From Saccharopolyspora hordei (GTDB lineage: Bacteria; Actinomycetota; Actinomycetes; Mycobacteriales; Pseudonocardiaceae): a DNA stretch of 64,000 bases. Below the pieces are notes generated by a model. It was not told the DNA's origin. It did not search any database and worked only from the letters and a program-made list of their open reading frames with translations. Numbering within the stretch: the stretch's first letter is position 1; each line of letters starts with the position of its first letter. The position numbers were made by a program, and so were the translations under genes. Location of the stretch: the NCBI RefSeq assembly GCF_013410345.1, contig NZ_JACCFJ010000001.1, forward strand, positions 682,001 to 746,000, in the 5' to 3' direction. This document shows, in pieces, positions 1 through 13,323 of the stretch.

Positions 1-1
1 A

Positions 2-325
2 GCCGTGGACCGGACAGCGACGACCGCCGACGTCCTCGACCGCATGGGGGCGCGCTACGCCGAGCTGATCGGCGACCGCGACCTGCTCCTGCTCCAGGTG
101 CAAGCCCTGGCGTCGACCCAGGTCCCGGAGGTGGCGGCCGCGGTCCGCGCCGGCTGCGCCCGGATCACCGACCTGGTGATGTCCCAGGCCGGAGCGACCG
201 CCGACCAGGCGCAGGAGTTCCTCGCCCGGGGCCAGCTCTGCCACCTGCTCACCGCGATCGACGCCTTCGCCACGGACGAGCCCTGGGCGAAGGCGCTCAC
301 CGCGGGGATCCGCCACCACCCCTGA
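2..325 (+). CDS. TetR-family regulator, C-terminal part (5' end outside window)
   Basis: The frame is open from the first base and ends with TGA at 323-325, so the N-terminal DNA-binding domain lies outside the window. What remains (about 107 residues) is helical and reads like the ligand-binding C-terminal half of a TetR repressor, with a turn near AELIGDRDLLLLQVQAL and a helix ending in FLARGQLCHLL. The assignment is supported mainly by context: a near-palindromic operator of TetR type lies 46 bp downstream, in front of the next gene on the same strand. The likely role is local control of the epimerase-like gene at 406. A GTG at position 5 is just an internal valine codon. Confidence 0.7.
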   Translation, partial: AVDRTATTADVLDRMGARYAELIGDRDLLLLQVQALASTQVPEVAAAVRAGCARITDLVMSQAGATADQAQEFLARGQLCHLLTAIDAFATDEPWAKALTAGIRHHP

Positions 326-370
326 CACCTGCCGCCGGCAGCACGGCGGTGGGTCGTGCTGCCCGCGAAA

Positions 371-390
371 GTGAATGACCAGTCACTCAC
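371..390. promoter_or_regulatory. TetR-type operator before the epimerase-like gene
   Basis: Arms GTGAATGAC and GTCACTCAC flank a central CA; they are inverted repeats with one mismatch per arm. The core TGAATGACCAGTCACTCA resembles operators bound by FadR-like TetR proteins of fatty-acid metabolism (known for the family; not shown here). It ends 15 bp before the ATG at 406 and next to the ribosome binding site GAGAGGAG, so a bound repressor would block expression. Confidence 0.65.
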
Positions 391-405
391 GAGAGGAGAA
401 CGACC

Positions 406-1335
406 ATGTCACTGCACGTCGTGCTCGGCGCCGGTCCCGCGGGGACCACCATCGTGCGCGAGCTGCTCGCGCGGGGCCTCCGCGTCCGCCACGTCAACCG
501 CGGCCCGATCCCGGACGCACCGGCCGAGGTGGAGGTCGTGGAGGCCGACGTCTCCGACCCCGCCCGCGCGATCGCGGCGACCGAGGGGGCCGCGGTGGTC
601 TACCACGCGGTCAACGTCCCGTACCACCAGCAGGTCGAGTTGATGCCGGGCATCGGCGAGAGCGTGCTCGCGGCGGTGTCCCACCACGGCGCGCGGCTCG
701 TGGTGCTCGACACGCTCTACCCCTACGGCGAAGCCGACGGGGTGGCGATCACCGAGAACACGCCCTGGGCGGCCACGAGCCGCAAGGGCCGGATGCGCGC
801 GGCGCTGGACCGGGCCTACCTGGACGCCCACCGGACCGGGCGGGCCGAGGTGGTCCTCGGTCGCTCCGCGGACTTCTACGGCCCCAGGGTCCTGCTCTCC
901 ACCCTGGGCGCCACGTTCTTCCCGGCGGCCCTCACCGGCGAGCCCGTGCTCGCCTTCGGCGACACGAGCCTGCCGCACAGCTACACGTACCTGCCGGACG
1001 TGGCCCAGGCCCTGGTCGACCTCGGCACCGCCCCCTCCGACGCGACGGGCCGGGTGTGGCACGTGCCGACGGTCCCGGCGGTCAGCACGGACCAGGTCCA
1101 CGCGGTGGTCGAGGAGCTCACCGGCATCCCGGTGACCAAGGAGGTGCTCACCGAACCGGTCCCGGCCGGACCGTTCGACGCCCGCTTCATGGCGGAGTAC
1201 GCGGAGCTGTTCTACCAGCACCGCATCCCGCAGAACATGGTGTCGACGGCCTTCGAGACCCGCTTCGGCCGCCGACCGACCCCGCTCCGCGAGGGCCTCC
1301 GCGCCACCCTCGACTGGTACCGGACCCGGCTCTGA
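406..1335 (+). CDS. NAD-dependent epimerase/dehydratase-like protein (extended SDR)
   Basis: A 309-residue protein with an N-terminal Rossmann motif (VVLGAGPAGTTIVREL, residues 5-20) and a later acidic turn consistent with NAD(P) binding. A Tyr-containing stretch, LDTLYPYGEA, sits where the SDR catalytic tyrosine is expected, although the full YxxxK motif is not clear. Its C-terminal half resembles substrate-binding regions of NAD-dependent epimerases (LPHSYTYLPDVAQAL). The ATG at 406 is preceded by GAGAGGAG at 391-398. It lies just downstream of the truncated TetR gene and its operator, so it is probably that regulator's target. The substrate cannot be deduced. Confidence 0.8.
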   Translation: MSLHVVLGAGPAGTTIVRELLARGLRVRHVNRGPIPDAPAEVEVVEADVSDPARAIAATEGAAVVYHAVNVPYHQQVELMPGIGESVLAAVSHHGARLVVLDTLYPYGEADGVAITENTPWAATSRKGRMRAALDRAYLDAHRTGRAEVVLGRSADFYGPRVLLSTLGATFFPAALTGEPVLAFGDTSLPHSYTYLPDVAQALVDLGTAPSDATGRVWHVPTVPAVSTDQVHAVVEELTGIPVTKEVLTEPVPAGPFDARFMAEYAELFYQHRIPQNMVSTAFETRFGRRPTPLREGLRATLDWYRTRL

Positions 1336-1549
1336 TCGAGGAGGGCCGCGCCGCGGCGACCGCTCAGCGCCCGAGCAGGCGTTCGCTGACGTCCCAGGGG
1401 CGCCGGGCGGACTTCGGGTCGAGGGCTTCGGGGCGCCCGCTACCGCGCGCGGACCGCCGCGCCGGCGGGTCAGGAGGACCCGCACGCCGCCGCCGTCCCG
1501 TGACGCGGGCTCCCCCAGCAGCCACCGGCGATGGCCCCTGAACACGCAG

Positions 1550-1575
1550 AACGCCCCGTCACCGGACGGGGCGTT
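1550..1575. terminator. Hairpin terminator downstream of tRNA-Ala
   Basis: A perfect 11-bp stem (AACGCCCCGTC at 1550-1560, GACGGGGCGTT at 1565-1575) with the tetraloop ACCG. It lies between the plus-strand epimerase-like gene and the 3' end of the minus-strand tRNA-Ala, so it can end transcription from either side. Confidence 0.75.
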
Positions 1576-1594
1576 CAGCGGTGGTCGTGTCGAG

Positions 1595-1667
1595 TGGAGA
1601 CGAGGGGAATCGAACCCCTAACCCCCGCCTTGCAAAGGCGGTGCTCTGCCAATTGAGCTACGTCCCC
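1595..1667 (-). tRNA. tRNA-Ala (anticodon TGC)
   Basis: The minus strand folds into a standard 73-nt cloverleaf. The acceptor stem GGGGACG pairs with CGTCTCC, the D-arm contains AGCTCAATTGG, the anticodon loop is TTTGCAA (anticodon complement at 1632-1634), and the T-arm GGGGTTCGATTCCCC is complete. The discriminator base is A and no CCA is encoded. It is the distal member of the tRNA-Ile, DLW-39, tRNA-Ala group that follows gyrA in many actinobacteria. Confidence 0.97.
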
Positions 1668-1725
1668 GGGGTTGTCGCTGCTCCTGCCGGACCCCTCGTC
1701 GGGCGGCGGCACTCGCGACGAGAAC

Positions 1726-1753
1726 AGCCCGGTCGGCGAGACCGGACCGGGCT
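1726..1753 (-). terminator. Hairpin terminator after the DLW-39 gene
   Basis: The arms AGCCCGGTC (1726-1734) and GACCGGGCT (1745-1753) form a perfect 9-bp stem 24 bp past the DLW-39 stop codon on the minus strand. No strong T-run follows. Confidence 0.6.
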
Positions 1754-1776
1754 GGTTCGAGTGGTTCGCCGGGCGA

Positions 1777-1893
1777 TCAGGCCTCGGCGGTGGCCTCACG
1801 CCAGAGGTCGGCCTCGGCCTTGGCCGCACGGTTGCGCCGGACGACGAACAGGACGACTCCAGCAACTGCGGCGAGTGCGAGCAGCTTCTTCAC
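1777..1893 (-). CDS. DLW-39 family small membrane protein
   Basis: A 38-residue protein too short for most ORF screens. It starts with GTG at 1893, preceded by a strong AGGAGG at 1903-1908, and ends with TGA. It begins KKLLALAAVAGVVLFVVRRN, a single hydrophobic helix followed by basic residues, and contains the signature Asp-Leu-Trp (DLWREATAEA) near its end. Size, DLW motif and location between tRNA-Ala and tRNA-Ile beside gyrA match the actinobacterial DLW-39 family. Its function is unknown; one transmembrane helix with the basic tail inside is expected. Confidence 0.93.
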   Translation of the reverse strand: MKKLLALAAVAGVVLFVVRRNRAAKAEADLWREATAEA

Positions 1894-1956
1894 TTCCGGT
1901 CGCCTCCTAGCACGCGGCGCGCAGCCCGTGATGTCTCGGGATGTCTGGGTTTCCAG

Positions 1957-2030
1957 TGGGCCTAGAAGGACTTGAACCTTCGACCTCTTCGTTATCAGCG
2001 AAGCGCTCTAACCGCCTGAGCTATAGGCCC
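1957..2030 (-). tRNA. tRNA-Ile (anticodon GAT)
   Basis: The minus strand forms a 74-nt cloverleaf. The acceptor stem GGGCCTA pairs with TAGGCCC, the D-arm is AGCTCAGGCGGTT, the anticodon loop is CTGATAA (anticodon complement at 1994-1996), and the T-arm contains GGTTCAAGTCC. The discriminator is A and no CCA is encoded. It lies downstream of the gyrB-gyrA-DUF3566 transcription unit. Confidence 0.97.
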
Positions 2031-2101
2031 TTGTTGTGGTTCAAAGACTACATGACGCCTCGGGACGCCTGAACCGGGGGGTGGTCTTCCACCCGGTGGG
2101 G

Positions 2102-2138
2102 CGTGGCGGTCCCGGCCCCGGGGACCGGAACCGCCACG
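2102..2138 (-). terminator. Hairpin terminator after the gyrBA/DUF3566 unit
   Basis: The arms CGTGGCGGT and ACCGCCACG (outer limits 2102 and 2138), extended inward by CCCGG/CCGG-type pairing, form a long GC-rich hairpin 10 bp past the DUF3566 stop codon. It separates the gyrase unit from tRNA-Ile. Confidence 0.7.
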
Positions 2139-2148
2139 TCAGGCCGCC

Positions 2149-2943
2149 TCATTCCCGCTCGGACAGGGTGATCTCGACGCCACCGGCGAAGTCGGCCGCC
2201 ACGTTGTAGATGAACGCGGCCACCGTCGCCAGCGCGGTCACCAGCACGATGTTGATCGCACCGATGATCGAGGCCACACCGAACACGCGGCCCGCGCTGA
2301 TCAACGGCTCGGCCGCCGCGTCGTCCGGCTGGGTCAGCTCGCTGAAGGTGCCGTTGAGCTGCTCCCACACGCCCATGCCGTCGAGCACGCCGTACAGCAC
2401 CGCCACCGCGATCATCCAGACGAAGAACAGCGCGACGCTGAGCACCAGCGCCAGCTTCAGCACCGACCACGGGTCCACCCGCTTGACCTGCAGGCTGGCC
2501 CGCCGCGGCCCCCGGCTGGGGCGCCGCGCCGACGGTGCCGCCCCGCCGCGCACGGGGCCCGCGGCACCGGTGCCGGCGGGACCGGTGAACGACACCGTGG
2601 TCCGGCCGGACTGCGGCACCTTGGTGCGCACCGTCTCCTGGTCGGCGACCTGCTTCGGGATGGTCTGCGTGTCGTCGACCTCCGGCGCGGGCCCGCTGTC
2701 CGACGGACCGTCCGATGCGGACGACTCAGGTGTGTCCGAACCGGACGCCGCGGCCGACGCGCGCTGCCACGGCGGCGGTGCCTCGGTGCCGTTGAGCTGT
2801 TCCCCGCTGCTGCTGGTGGACTCCTCCTCCGAGTCGGAGCCGGTGTCCACCGCGGTGGTGCTGTCGACTGTCTGCGTGCTGGCCGAGGCCTGGTCCGCGT
2901 CCTGCTGCGGGCCCGAGGACTCCGGCTTCTCGGAAGGTGTCAC
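2149..2943 (-). CDS. DUF3566 transmembrane protein
   Basis: 264 residues. The N-terminal 140 or so are low-complexity Ser/Thr/Glu/Pro-rich and probably disordered and cytoplasmic. The C-terminal DUF3566 domain starts at RRASLQVKRVDPWSVLKLAL, followed by two hydrophobic helices (about LALVLSVALFFVWMIAVAVL and VFGVASIIGAINIVLVTALA) and the typical end NVAADFAGGVEITL. It is the counterpart of the protein encoded just after gyrA in mycobacteria. It starts with GTG at 2943, 51 bp after gyrA. The function is unknown; co-transcription with gyrase is conserved. Confidence 0.9.
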   Translation of the reverse strand: MTPSEKPESSGPQQDADQASASTQTVDSTTAVDTGSDSEEESTSSSGEQLNGTEAPPPWQRASAAASGSDTPESSASDGPSDSGPAPEVDDTQTIPKQVADQETVRTKVPQSGRTTVSFTGPAGTGAAGPVRGGAAPSARRPSRGPRRASLQVKRVDPWSVLKLALVLSVALFFVWMIAVAVLYGVLDGMGVWEQLNGTFSELTQPDDAAAEPLISAGRVFGVASIIGAINIVLVTALATVAAFIYNVAADFAGGVEITLSERE

Positions 2944-2994
2944 GAGCGATCCTTCGGTGATCGTCGGTGGTGTGCGGCGTGGTCTCCCACAGTG

Positions 2995-5490
<2,496 letters not shown>

Positions 5491-5544
5491 GCTCGTCCCT
5501 TGCTCATTCCGTCAGAGTTGAGTGGTGGCCCGCGCGCGTCGGCG

Positions 5545-7880
<2,336 letters not shown>

Positions 7881-8492
7881 CTAACCGTAGGTGTCGCGCG
7901 GGCCGCGCCCGGAGACGTGCCGCGGGCCGTGCCGCCAGCTGGGCGCGGCCGGCCCCTGCACCTTGATCCTACGGACCACGTCGCGCCCCACGCCGTCGCC
8001 GATCCGCTTGAGGATCTGCCGCTGGAGCAGGCGCAGCTGGGTGGCCCAGGCGGTGGACCGGGCCTGGACGGTGAGCTCGCCGTCCTTGAGGGCCACCGGC
8101 TTGGTGTGCTCGGCGACGTCGGCGCCCACCAGCGCGGGCCACTTGGCGAACACCTGGCCGCCGGCGAGGTGCTCGGTCCAGCCCCGCTCGCGGGCGATGC
8201 GGGCCGCCAGCCGGCCCAGCGGCTGCGGGTCCCGGTCGTCGGGACCAGGCCCTGACCAGCCACGACGTCGCCGCGGCCGGAACCCGCCGGTCTTCTTCCC
8301 GGCGTTCCCGCGCCGCGCGGCGGACTGCTCGCGGGCGGCCTGCAGGGCGGCGCGGGCCAGGTCCGGGCCGCTCAGTGCGGCCCCGTCACCCCCGACCGGT
8401 GCGGCACTCGATCGCGTCGAGTTGTCCACACCATCCACAGAGTTATCCCCAGGTGTGGGTAGATCCGCGGGCTGAGCGGCCCCGTCGGTCAC
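7881..8492 (-). CDS. DciA-like (DUF721) replicative-helicase-associated protein
   Basis: 203 residues from the GTG at 8492 (beginning TDGAAQPADLPTPG). An alternative GTG at 8567 inside recF would add 25 residues; neither has a strong ribosome binding site. The N-terminal 85 residues are polar and disordered, then the DUF721 fold begins (LGRLAARIARERGW, AGGQVFAKWPALVGADVAEHTKP, STAWATQLRLLQRQIL). DUF721 proteins of the DciA family assist loading of the replicative helicase (known for the family). The position between recF and gyrB is conserved in actinobacteria. DnaA boxes lie inside its 5' coding end. Confidence 0.85.
   Translation of the reverse strand: MTDGAAQPADLPTPGDNSVDGVDNSTRSSAAPVGGDGAALSGPDLARAALQAAREQSAARRGNAGKKTGGFRPRRRRGWSGPGPDDRDPQPLGRLAARIARERGWTEHLAGGQVFAKWPALVGADVAEHTKPVALKDGELTVQARSTAWATQLRLLQRQILKRIGDGVGRDVVRRIKVQGPAAPSWRHGPRHVSGRGPRDTYG
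8422..8451 (+). promoter_or_regulatory. DnaA boxes inside the DciA-like gene
   Basis: A perfect TTGTCCACA at 8422-8430 and a one-mismatch TTATCCCCA at 8443-8451, with a two-mismatch CCATCCACA between them. They lie in the first 24 codons of the DciA-like gene and encode part of its disordered N-terminus (GDNSVDGVDNS). Confidence 0.6.
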
Positions 8493-8520
8493 TCTGGGTG
8501 AAGATGTCGGCCGCGTGCGG

Positions 8521-9696
8521 TCACTGGACACGTCGCACCTCGCCTTCGCGGACGTCGAATCGCGCACCGGTGAGCTCGGGCGGCACGTCCTCGGCCACCG
8601 CCGCGGTCACCAGCACCTGCTCCGCCCCGGCGACCAGTTCGGCCAGCCGGGCCCGCCGGCGCCGGTCCAGCTCGGCGAAGACGTCGTCCAGGACCAGCAC
8701 CGGCTCCGCGCCATCCTCGGTGAGCAGGTGGTAGGAAGCCAGCCGCAACGCCAGCACGAACGACCACGATTCGCCGTGGCTGGCGTAGCCCTTGGCGGGC
8801 AGGTCGCCGAGCAGCAGTTCCAGGTCGTCGCGGTGCGGGCCGACCAGCGACACCCCGCGCTCGATCTCCTGCGGCCGGACCCGCTCCAGCTCGGCGAGCA
8901 GCGCCGCCTCCAGCTCCTCGACGTCGGCGGCCCGGCCCGTCGGCTCGCCGAGGCCCTCCGGCAGGGCGGCGCCGAGGCTGCTGCGGTAGCGCAGGTCGGC
9001 GACCCGCCCCGACGGCGCGGTGGCCTCCTCGGTGGCGGCGACCTCGGCGTAGGACCTGGTCACGTGGGGTGCGAGCGCGGCGACGAGGTCGAGCCGCCCG
9101 GCCAGCAGCTCCGCGCCGAAGCGCGCCAGGTGCCCGTCCCAGACCTCCAGCGTCCGCAGGTCCGCCTTGCCCCCGCCGCGCCGCGCGGCGCCTGCGGACT
9201 TCAGCAGGGCGCTGCGCTGCTTGAGCACCCGCTCGTAGTCCGAGCGCACGCCCGCGTACCGGGGTGCGCGGGCGACCAGCAGGTCGTCGAGGAAGCGGCG
9301 GCGTTCCCCCGGGTCGCCGCGGACGATCGCCAGGTCCTCCGGCGCGAACAGCACGGTGCGCAGGATGCCCAGCACGTCCCGGGGCCTGCCCAGCGCACCG
9401 CGGTTGACCCGGGCCCGGTTGGCCTTGCCCGGCGTGATCTCCAGCTCGACCAGCAGCTCACGCCCGTTGTTGACCACCGCGGCCCGCACCACGGCACGCG
9501 ACGCACCGTCCCGGACCAGCGGCGCGTCCGTGGCCACGCGGTGCGAACCGAGGGTCGCGACGTAGCCGATCGCCTCGACCAGGTTGGTCTTGCCCTGCCC
9601 GTTGGACCCGACCAGCACGGTGGCGCCCGGCTCCAGCGCGAGGTCGGCGTGCGGCCAGGACCGGAAGTCGGTCACCTGCAAATGACGGACGTACAC
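8521..9696 (-). CDS. recF: DNA replication and repair protein RecF
   Basis: 391 residues from the GTG at 9696, which gives the normal family start ([13 protein letters not shown]); upstream codons are not conserved. It has Walker [10 protein letters not shown], a signature-like ASHGES and Walker [13 protein letters not shown], the ABC-ATPase head of the SMC/RecF family. RecF acts with RecO and RecR to load RecA at single-strand gaps. The ribosome binding site is weak. It overlaps no other gene with the chosen start of the DciA-like gene downstream (29 bp gap). Confidence 0.97.
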   Translation of the reverse strand: MYVRHLQVTDFRSWPHADLALEPGATVLVGSNGQGKTNLVEAIGYVATLGSHRVATDAPLVRDGASRAVVRAAVVNNGRELLVELEITPGKANRARVNRGALGRPRDVLGILRTVLFAPEDLAIVRGDPGERRRFLDDLLVARAPRYAGVRSDYERVLKQRSALLKSAGAARRGGGKADLRTLEVWDGHLARFGAELLAGRLDLVAALAPHVTRSYAEVAATEEATAPSGRVADLRYRSSLGAALPEGLGEPTGRAADVEELEAALLAELERVRPQEIERGVSLVGPHRDDLELLLGDLPAKGYASHGESWSFVLALRLASYHLLTEDGAEPVLVLDDVFAELDRRRRARLAELVAGAEQVLVTAAVAEDVPPELTGARFDVREGEVRRVQ

Positions 9697-9867
9697 GACG
9701 ATCCAACTTAGTGCGCTGGGTTCGGGCAGCGGTGCGGGTGGCCGGTGGTGGCGGACACGTCGCCGTGGAGCCCTGGCGACTTGTCGACACATCGCCTTGC
9801 CGACGTGTCGACACCGGACGGCAGCTGCGGAGCACGACGGGACTCGCGTTCCCGCGGTGCACCTCGG

Positions 9868-10761
9868 TCAGCCGTCGGAGCCGTTCTTGCGGACGGCGTG
9901 CCCGCCGAACTGGTTGCGCAGGGCGGCCACCGCCTTCATGGCCGGCGAGTCCTCCTGGCGGGAGGCGAAGCGGGCGAACAGCGACGCGGTGATCACCGGC
10001 GTCGGCACCGCGTTGTTGATCGACTCCTCCACGGTCCAGCGGCCCTCGCCGGAGTCGTTGACGTAGCCCCGCAGCTCGGTCAGCTCCGGGTCCTCCTCCA
10101 GCGCCCGGACCAGCAGGTCCAGCAGCCAGGAGCGGACCACGGTGCCCCGGCTCCACGCCTTGATCGTCTCGGGCACGTTGGTGACCACGTCCGAGGCGGA
10201 CAGCAGCTCGAAGCCCTCGGCGTAGGCCTGCATCAGGCCGTACTCGATGCCGTTGTGCACCATCTTGGCGTAGTGCCCGGCCCCGACCGGACCGGCGTGC
10301 GCGAAGCCCTCCTCGCGCGGGCCCTCCGGGCGCAGCGCGTCGAAGATCGGCATGGCGCGCTCGACGTCCTCGGCGTCACCGCCGGCCATCAGGCCGTAGC
10401 CGTTCTTCGCGCCCCACACCCCGCCGGAGACGCCGACGTCGACGTACTTGATGCCCTTCTCGGCGAGCAGCGCGGCGTTGGCCTGGTCGTCGGTGTACTT
10501 CGAGTTGCCGCCCTCGATCACCAGGTCGCCGGCGGACAGCAGCCCGGCCAGCTCCTGGACGGTCTGCCGGGTCGGGTCGCCGTGCGGGACCATGATCCAC
10601 ACGATGCGCGGGCCGACCAGCTTCTCCACCAGCTCCGCGATCGAGGCGACGTCACTGACGTCCGGGTTGCGGTCGTACCCGACGACGTCGTGACCAGCGG
10701 CACGCAGCCGCTCACGCATGTTGAAACCCATTCGGCCGAGGCCGACAAGTCCGAGTTGCAC
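9868..10761 (-). CDS. gnd: 6-phosphogluconate dehydrogenase, short (about 300-residue) type
   Basis: 297 residues, the short decarboxylating form. The N-terminal Rossmann motif is GLVGLGRMGFNM, the substrate loop GGNSKYTDD, the signature GVSGGVWGAKNGYGLM, and the catalytic lysine is in HYAKMVHNGIEYG. It oxidises 6-phosphogluconate to ribulose 5-phosphate and CO2 in the pentose phosphate pathway, yielding NAD(P)H. It starts with GTG at 10761, preceded by AGAGGAGATG. It sits between dnaN and recF, a typical actinobacterial insertion in the dnaA-dnaN-recF block. Confidence 0.97.
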   Translation of the reverse strand: MQLGLVGLGRMGFNMRERLRAAGHDVVGYDRNPDVSDVASIAELVEKLVGPRIVWIMVPHGDPTRQTVQELAGLLSAGDLVIEGGNSKYTDDQANAALLAEKGIKYVDVGVSGGVWGAKNGYGLMAGGDAEDVERAMPIFDALRPEGPREEGFAHAGPVGAGHYAKMVHNGIEYGLMQAYAEGFELLSASDVVTNVPETIKAWSRGTVVRSWLLDLLVRALEEDPELTELRGYVNDSGEGRWTVEESINNAVPTPVITASLFARFASRQEDSPAMKAVAALRNQFGGHAVRKNGSDG

Positions 10762-10932
10762 CGCATCTCCTCTGCGAGCTGTGTTTCCACTGGGTTGGTC
10801 GGCGCGCGAGGTGGGACCGCACCAGCTGAATCGATCCGACCCGACCCTAACCCCGACGGCGGAGGCCCCCGGCCGGACCAGCGCCGGATGTGACCCAGCC
10901 CCCGCCGTCGGAGCGTCGCGCTGGTGCTGGTG

Positions 10933-12057
10933 TCAGCCCGGGAGCCGGACCGGCATCAGCAGGTAGAGGTAGCCGTCGGCCACGTTGCCCTCCTCGTCGA
11001 CCGGCTTGATGAGGGCCGGGCGGTTCGCGGTGGTGAACTGCATCTGGGCGCGGTCGCTCTTCATCGCGGTGAGGCCGTCGAGCAGGTAGCTCGGGTTGAA
11101 CGCGATGGTCAGCGGCTCGCCGGTGAGGTCCACCGCGAGCTCCTCCTCGGCGCTGCCCTCGTCGTCACCACCGGCGGTCAGCCGCAGCACGCGGTCGGAG
11201 AACTCCAGGCGCACCTGGGTGCCGCGCTCGGCCACCAGCGACACGCGCTTGATCGCCTCGACCAGCGGGCCGACCTCGACGTTGGCCGTCACCGCGCTCT
11301 CCGAGGGCAGCAGCTGCCGGTACTTCGGGAACTCCGCGTCCAGCAGCCGGGTCGTGTTGCGGCGCGCCGTGCCGGACAGGCCGAGCAGGCCGTCGCCGGA
11401 GGCCAGCGAGATCTCCACCTTGCTCGCGCCGGCCCCGAGGGTCTTCGCGGAGTCGGCGAGCGTCTTGGCCGGGACCAGCACCGCGGTGTCGGCGATCGTG
11501 GTGCCCGGCTCCCAGGTGATCTCGCGCATCGCCAGCCGGAACCGGTCGGTGGCGACCATGGTCAGCGTGTCGGCGTTGATCTCCATCCGGATGCCGGTGA
11601 GCATCGGCAGCGTGTCGTCCTTGCCCGCCGCGACCGCGACCTGGCCGACCGCCTCGCTGAAGAGGTCGGTGGGCACCGAGCCGACGTGCTCGGGCATCGC
11701 GGGCAGTTCGGGGTAGTCCTCCACCGGCATGGTCGGCAGGCTGAACTTGGAGCTGCCGCAGGTGATGCTGACGCGCGAACCGTCGACGGTGAGCTCCACC
11801 GGCCGGGCGGGCAGGGCCTTGGTGATGTCGGCCAGCAGCCGCCCGGAGACGAGCGTCTTGCCGCTGGCGTCGATCGAGGCGTCGATGGTGACCTGTGCGG
11901 AGACCTCGTAGTCGAAGCCGGAGATGGTCAGCGCCTCTCCGGAACTCGCATCGAGCAGCACCCCGCCCAGCACCGGAACCGGTGGCCGCGACGGCAGGCT
12001 GCGCGCGACCCAAGCGACGGCGTCGGCGAGACCGTCACGTTCCACGCGGATCTTCAT
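10933..12057 (-). CDS. dnaN: DNA polymerase III sliding clamp (beta subunit)
   Basis: 374 residues with three beta-clamp repeats. It starts [20 protein letters not shown] and ends in the conserved [10 protein letters not shown]. Other family features are [32 protein letters not shown] and NPSYLLDGL. It forms the ring that tethers the polymerase to DNA. The ATG at 12057 is preceded by GAAAGGAC. It is separated from dnaA by the 1266-bp origin region. Confidence 0.99.
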   Translation of the reverse strand: MKIRVERDGLADAVAWVARSLPSRPPVPVLGGVLLDASSGEALTISGFDYEVSAQVTIDASIDASGKTLVSGRLLADITKALPARPVELTVDGSRVSITCGSSKFSLPTMPVEDYPELPAMPEHVGSVPTDLFSEAVGQVAVAAGKDDTLPMLTGIRMEINADTLTMVATDRFRLAMREITWEPGTTIADTAVLVPAKTLADSAKTLGAGASKVEISLASGDGLLGLSGTARRNTTRLLDAEFPKYRQLLPSESAVTANVEVGPLVEAIKRVSLVAERGTQVRLEFSDRVLRLTAGGDDEGSAEEELAVDLTGEPLTIAFNPSYLLDGLTAMKSDRAQMQFTTANRPALIKPVDEEGNVADGYLYLLMPVRLPG

Positions 12058-12326
12058 GGGTGTCCTTTCGGGTTCAGCCGTGAGTCGGCTGCCGAGAACT
12101 GCGTTCCGAGCTCGTGAGCCCTTTCCGGGTCGTGGTGCTCCGGCCCCGCACGGGGTGGAGCGGTCCCCGCACGGACGCCCCGAGCACCGACCGTCCGATC
12201 ACCGGGACTGCGGCGCGCAGTTCGTCGGGGCTGCCTCCGCGGGAGTTCCACCGTAGAGCGTGCGTGGAGATCTCCGCATCCGGGTCCGAGCTAGTCGGTG
12301 GGTGGGCTCCGGCCCGCCGAGCGGAG

Positions 12327-12762
12327 TTGTCCACTTCTCCACCGCCCCCTACTCCTCTTCTCCTTTTCTCTTCCAAGAAATGAAGACCGCAGTAGTAGTA
12401 AGGGCTGTGAGTTGTGGGGATGGACGGCGTTCGCGCTGGTCGTGCGGCGTGGCGCGATGTGGATGACCACGGGATGTGACCGGGGACTGCGACGACCGGG
12501 TGGTGGACAACTCCGACCCCTCTCCCGTCGATCCACAACGATCCCCAGTTGTCCACAGATCCATCCCCAGTTCGATCCCCGAGTTGTACCCATCCCCTGT
12601 GGTTCCGGGCAGATCCACCGGTCGGGTTGTGAACGGATCTGTGAGAGGTCTGTGGTCAACCGCCGTTCGGGTTGTGGGCAAGGTGGGCCGGCTTGTGCAC
12701 AGCTTGTGGATGGGCTGGGGAAAACCCCTGGTCGGCCTTGGGGATGGCGGGACTGTGGACAG
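12327..12762. other. oriC: Chromosomal replication origin oriC (DnaA-box cluster)
   Basis: This lies within the gene-free 12058-13323 interval between dnaN and dnaA. One perfect TTGTCCACA lies at 12549-12557. One-mismatch copies are at 12327-12335, 12458-12466, 12502-12510, 12651-12659, 12673-12681, 12693-12701 and 12754-12762, in both orientations, and a two-mismatch copy is at 12529-12537. A pyrimidine-rich, relatively AT-rich stretch (about 12349-12402) could be the unwinding element. The rest of the gap has no supported gene: 12058-12326 is the dnaN leader and 12780-13323 holds a duplicated repeat. Confidence 0.93.
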
Positions 12763-12954
12763 CTCCCCGGCTGCCGCCGCCCGCGGCCGCCTGGGTGAGG
12801 CGAAGACCACCTCCGGTCCCGGCGCGGACCGGCGTCCCGGGGCGCTCCGCGTGCACGGATCGCGGTCGTGCGGCGCCGGAACGTGGTGATCGGGGCCGGG
12901 ACCGGCGCCCCGAACCGCCCGTGCGGGCGACGTCCCGGCCCCGCCGCGGACGGG

Positions 12955-13163
12955 ACCTTTCTGCTGGAGGGGGTGCGCGAGAGCGGAGGGGGTCGGCAGA
13001 AAGGTGCGCGCGCCCGGCGGTGGGAGCCCTCCGGCCGGCCGTCGGCTCGCGGGGCTCCACACGGCCCCTCGGTGCCGTCGGACGGCCCGAGCCCCTGCGG
13101 GCGCGCGTCGAGAGCTTTCTGCCAGACCGGGTGACCAGCGCGCAGTGGGGTCAGCAGAAAGGT
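12955..13163. repeat. Two matched inverted-repeat elements beside oriC
   Basis: Element 1 has arms ACCTTTCTGC (12955-12964) and GCAGAAAGGT (12996-13005). Element 2 has arms CTTTCTGC (13115-13122) and GCAGAAAGGT (13154-13163, of which the first 8 nt pair). Each pair of arms encloses exactly 31 nt, and the spacers share GGGTG and GGGGTC at equivalent positions. The two copies are offset by exactly 158 bp. The spacer is too long for an ordinary terminator; a protein-binding element at the origin or in the dnaN promoter is more likely. No function is known to me. Confidence 0.7.
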
Positions 13164-13323
13164 CCGGCCGTCAGCCGCGGGAGCCGCGCACCGGCCGCGG
13201 CGCGCGAGGCCGCCGACGGCGGTCCGGGGATGTCTCGGTGTCAGCAGGCCCACCAGGCGCGCTCGAGGCAGCGGTGTGCGCCCAGCCGTGAGTGCCGCCG
13301 GGCCGGGGTGAGCGGTGGGGGGA

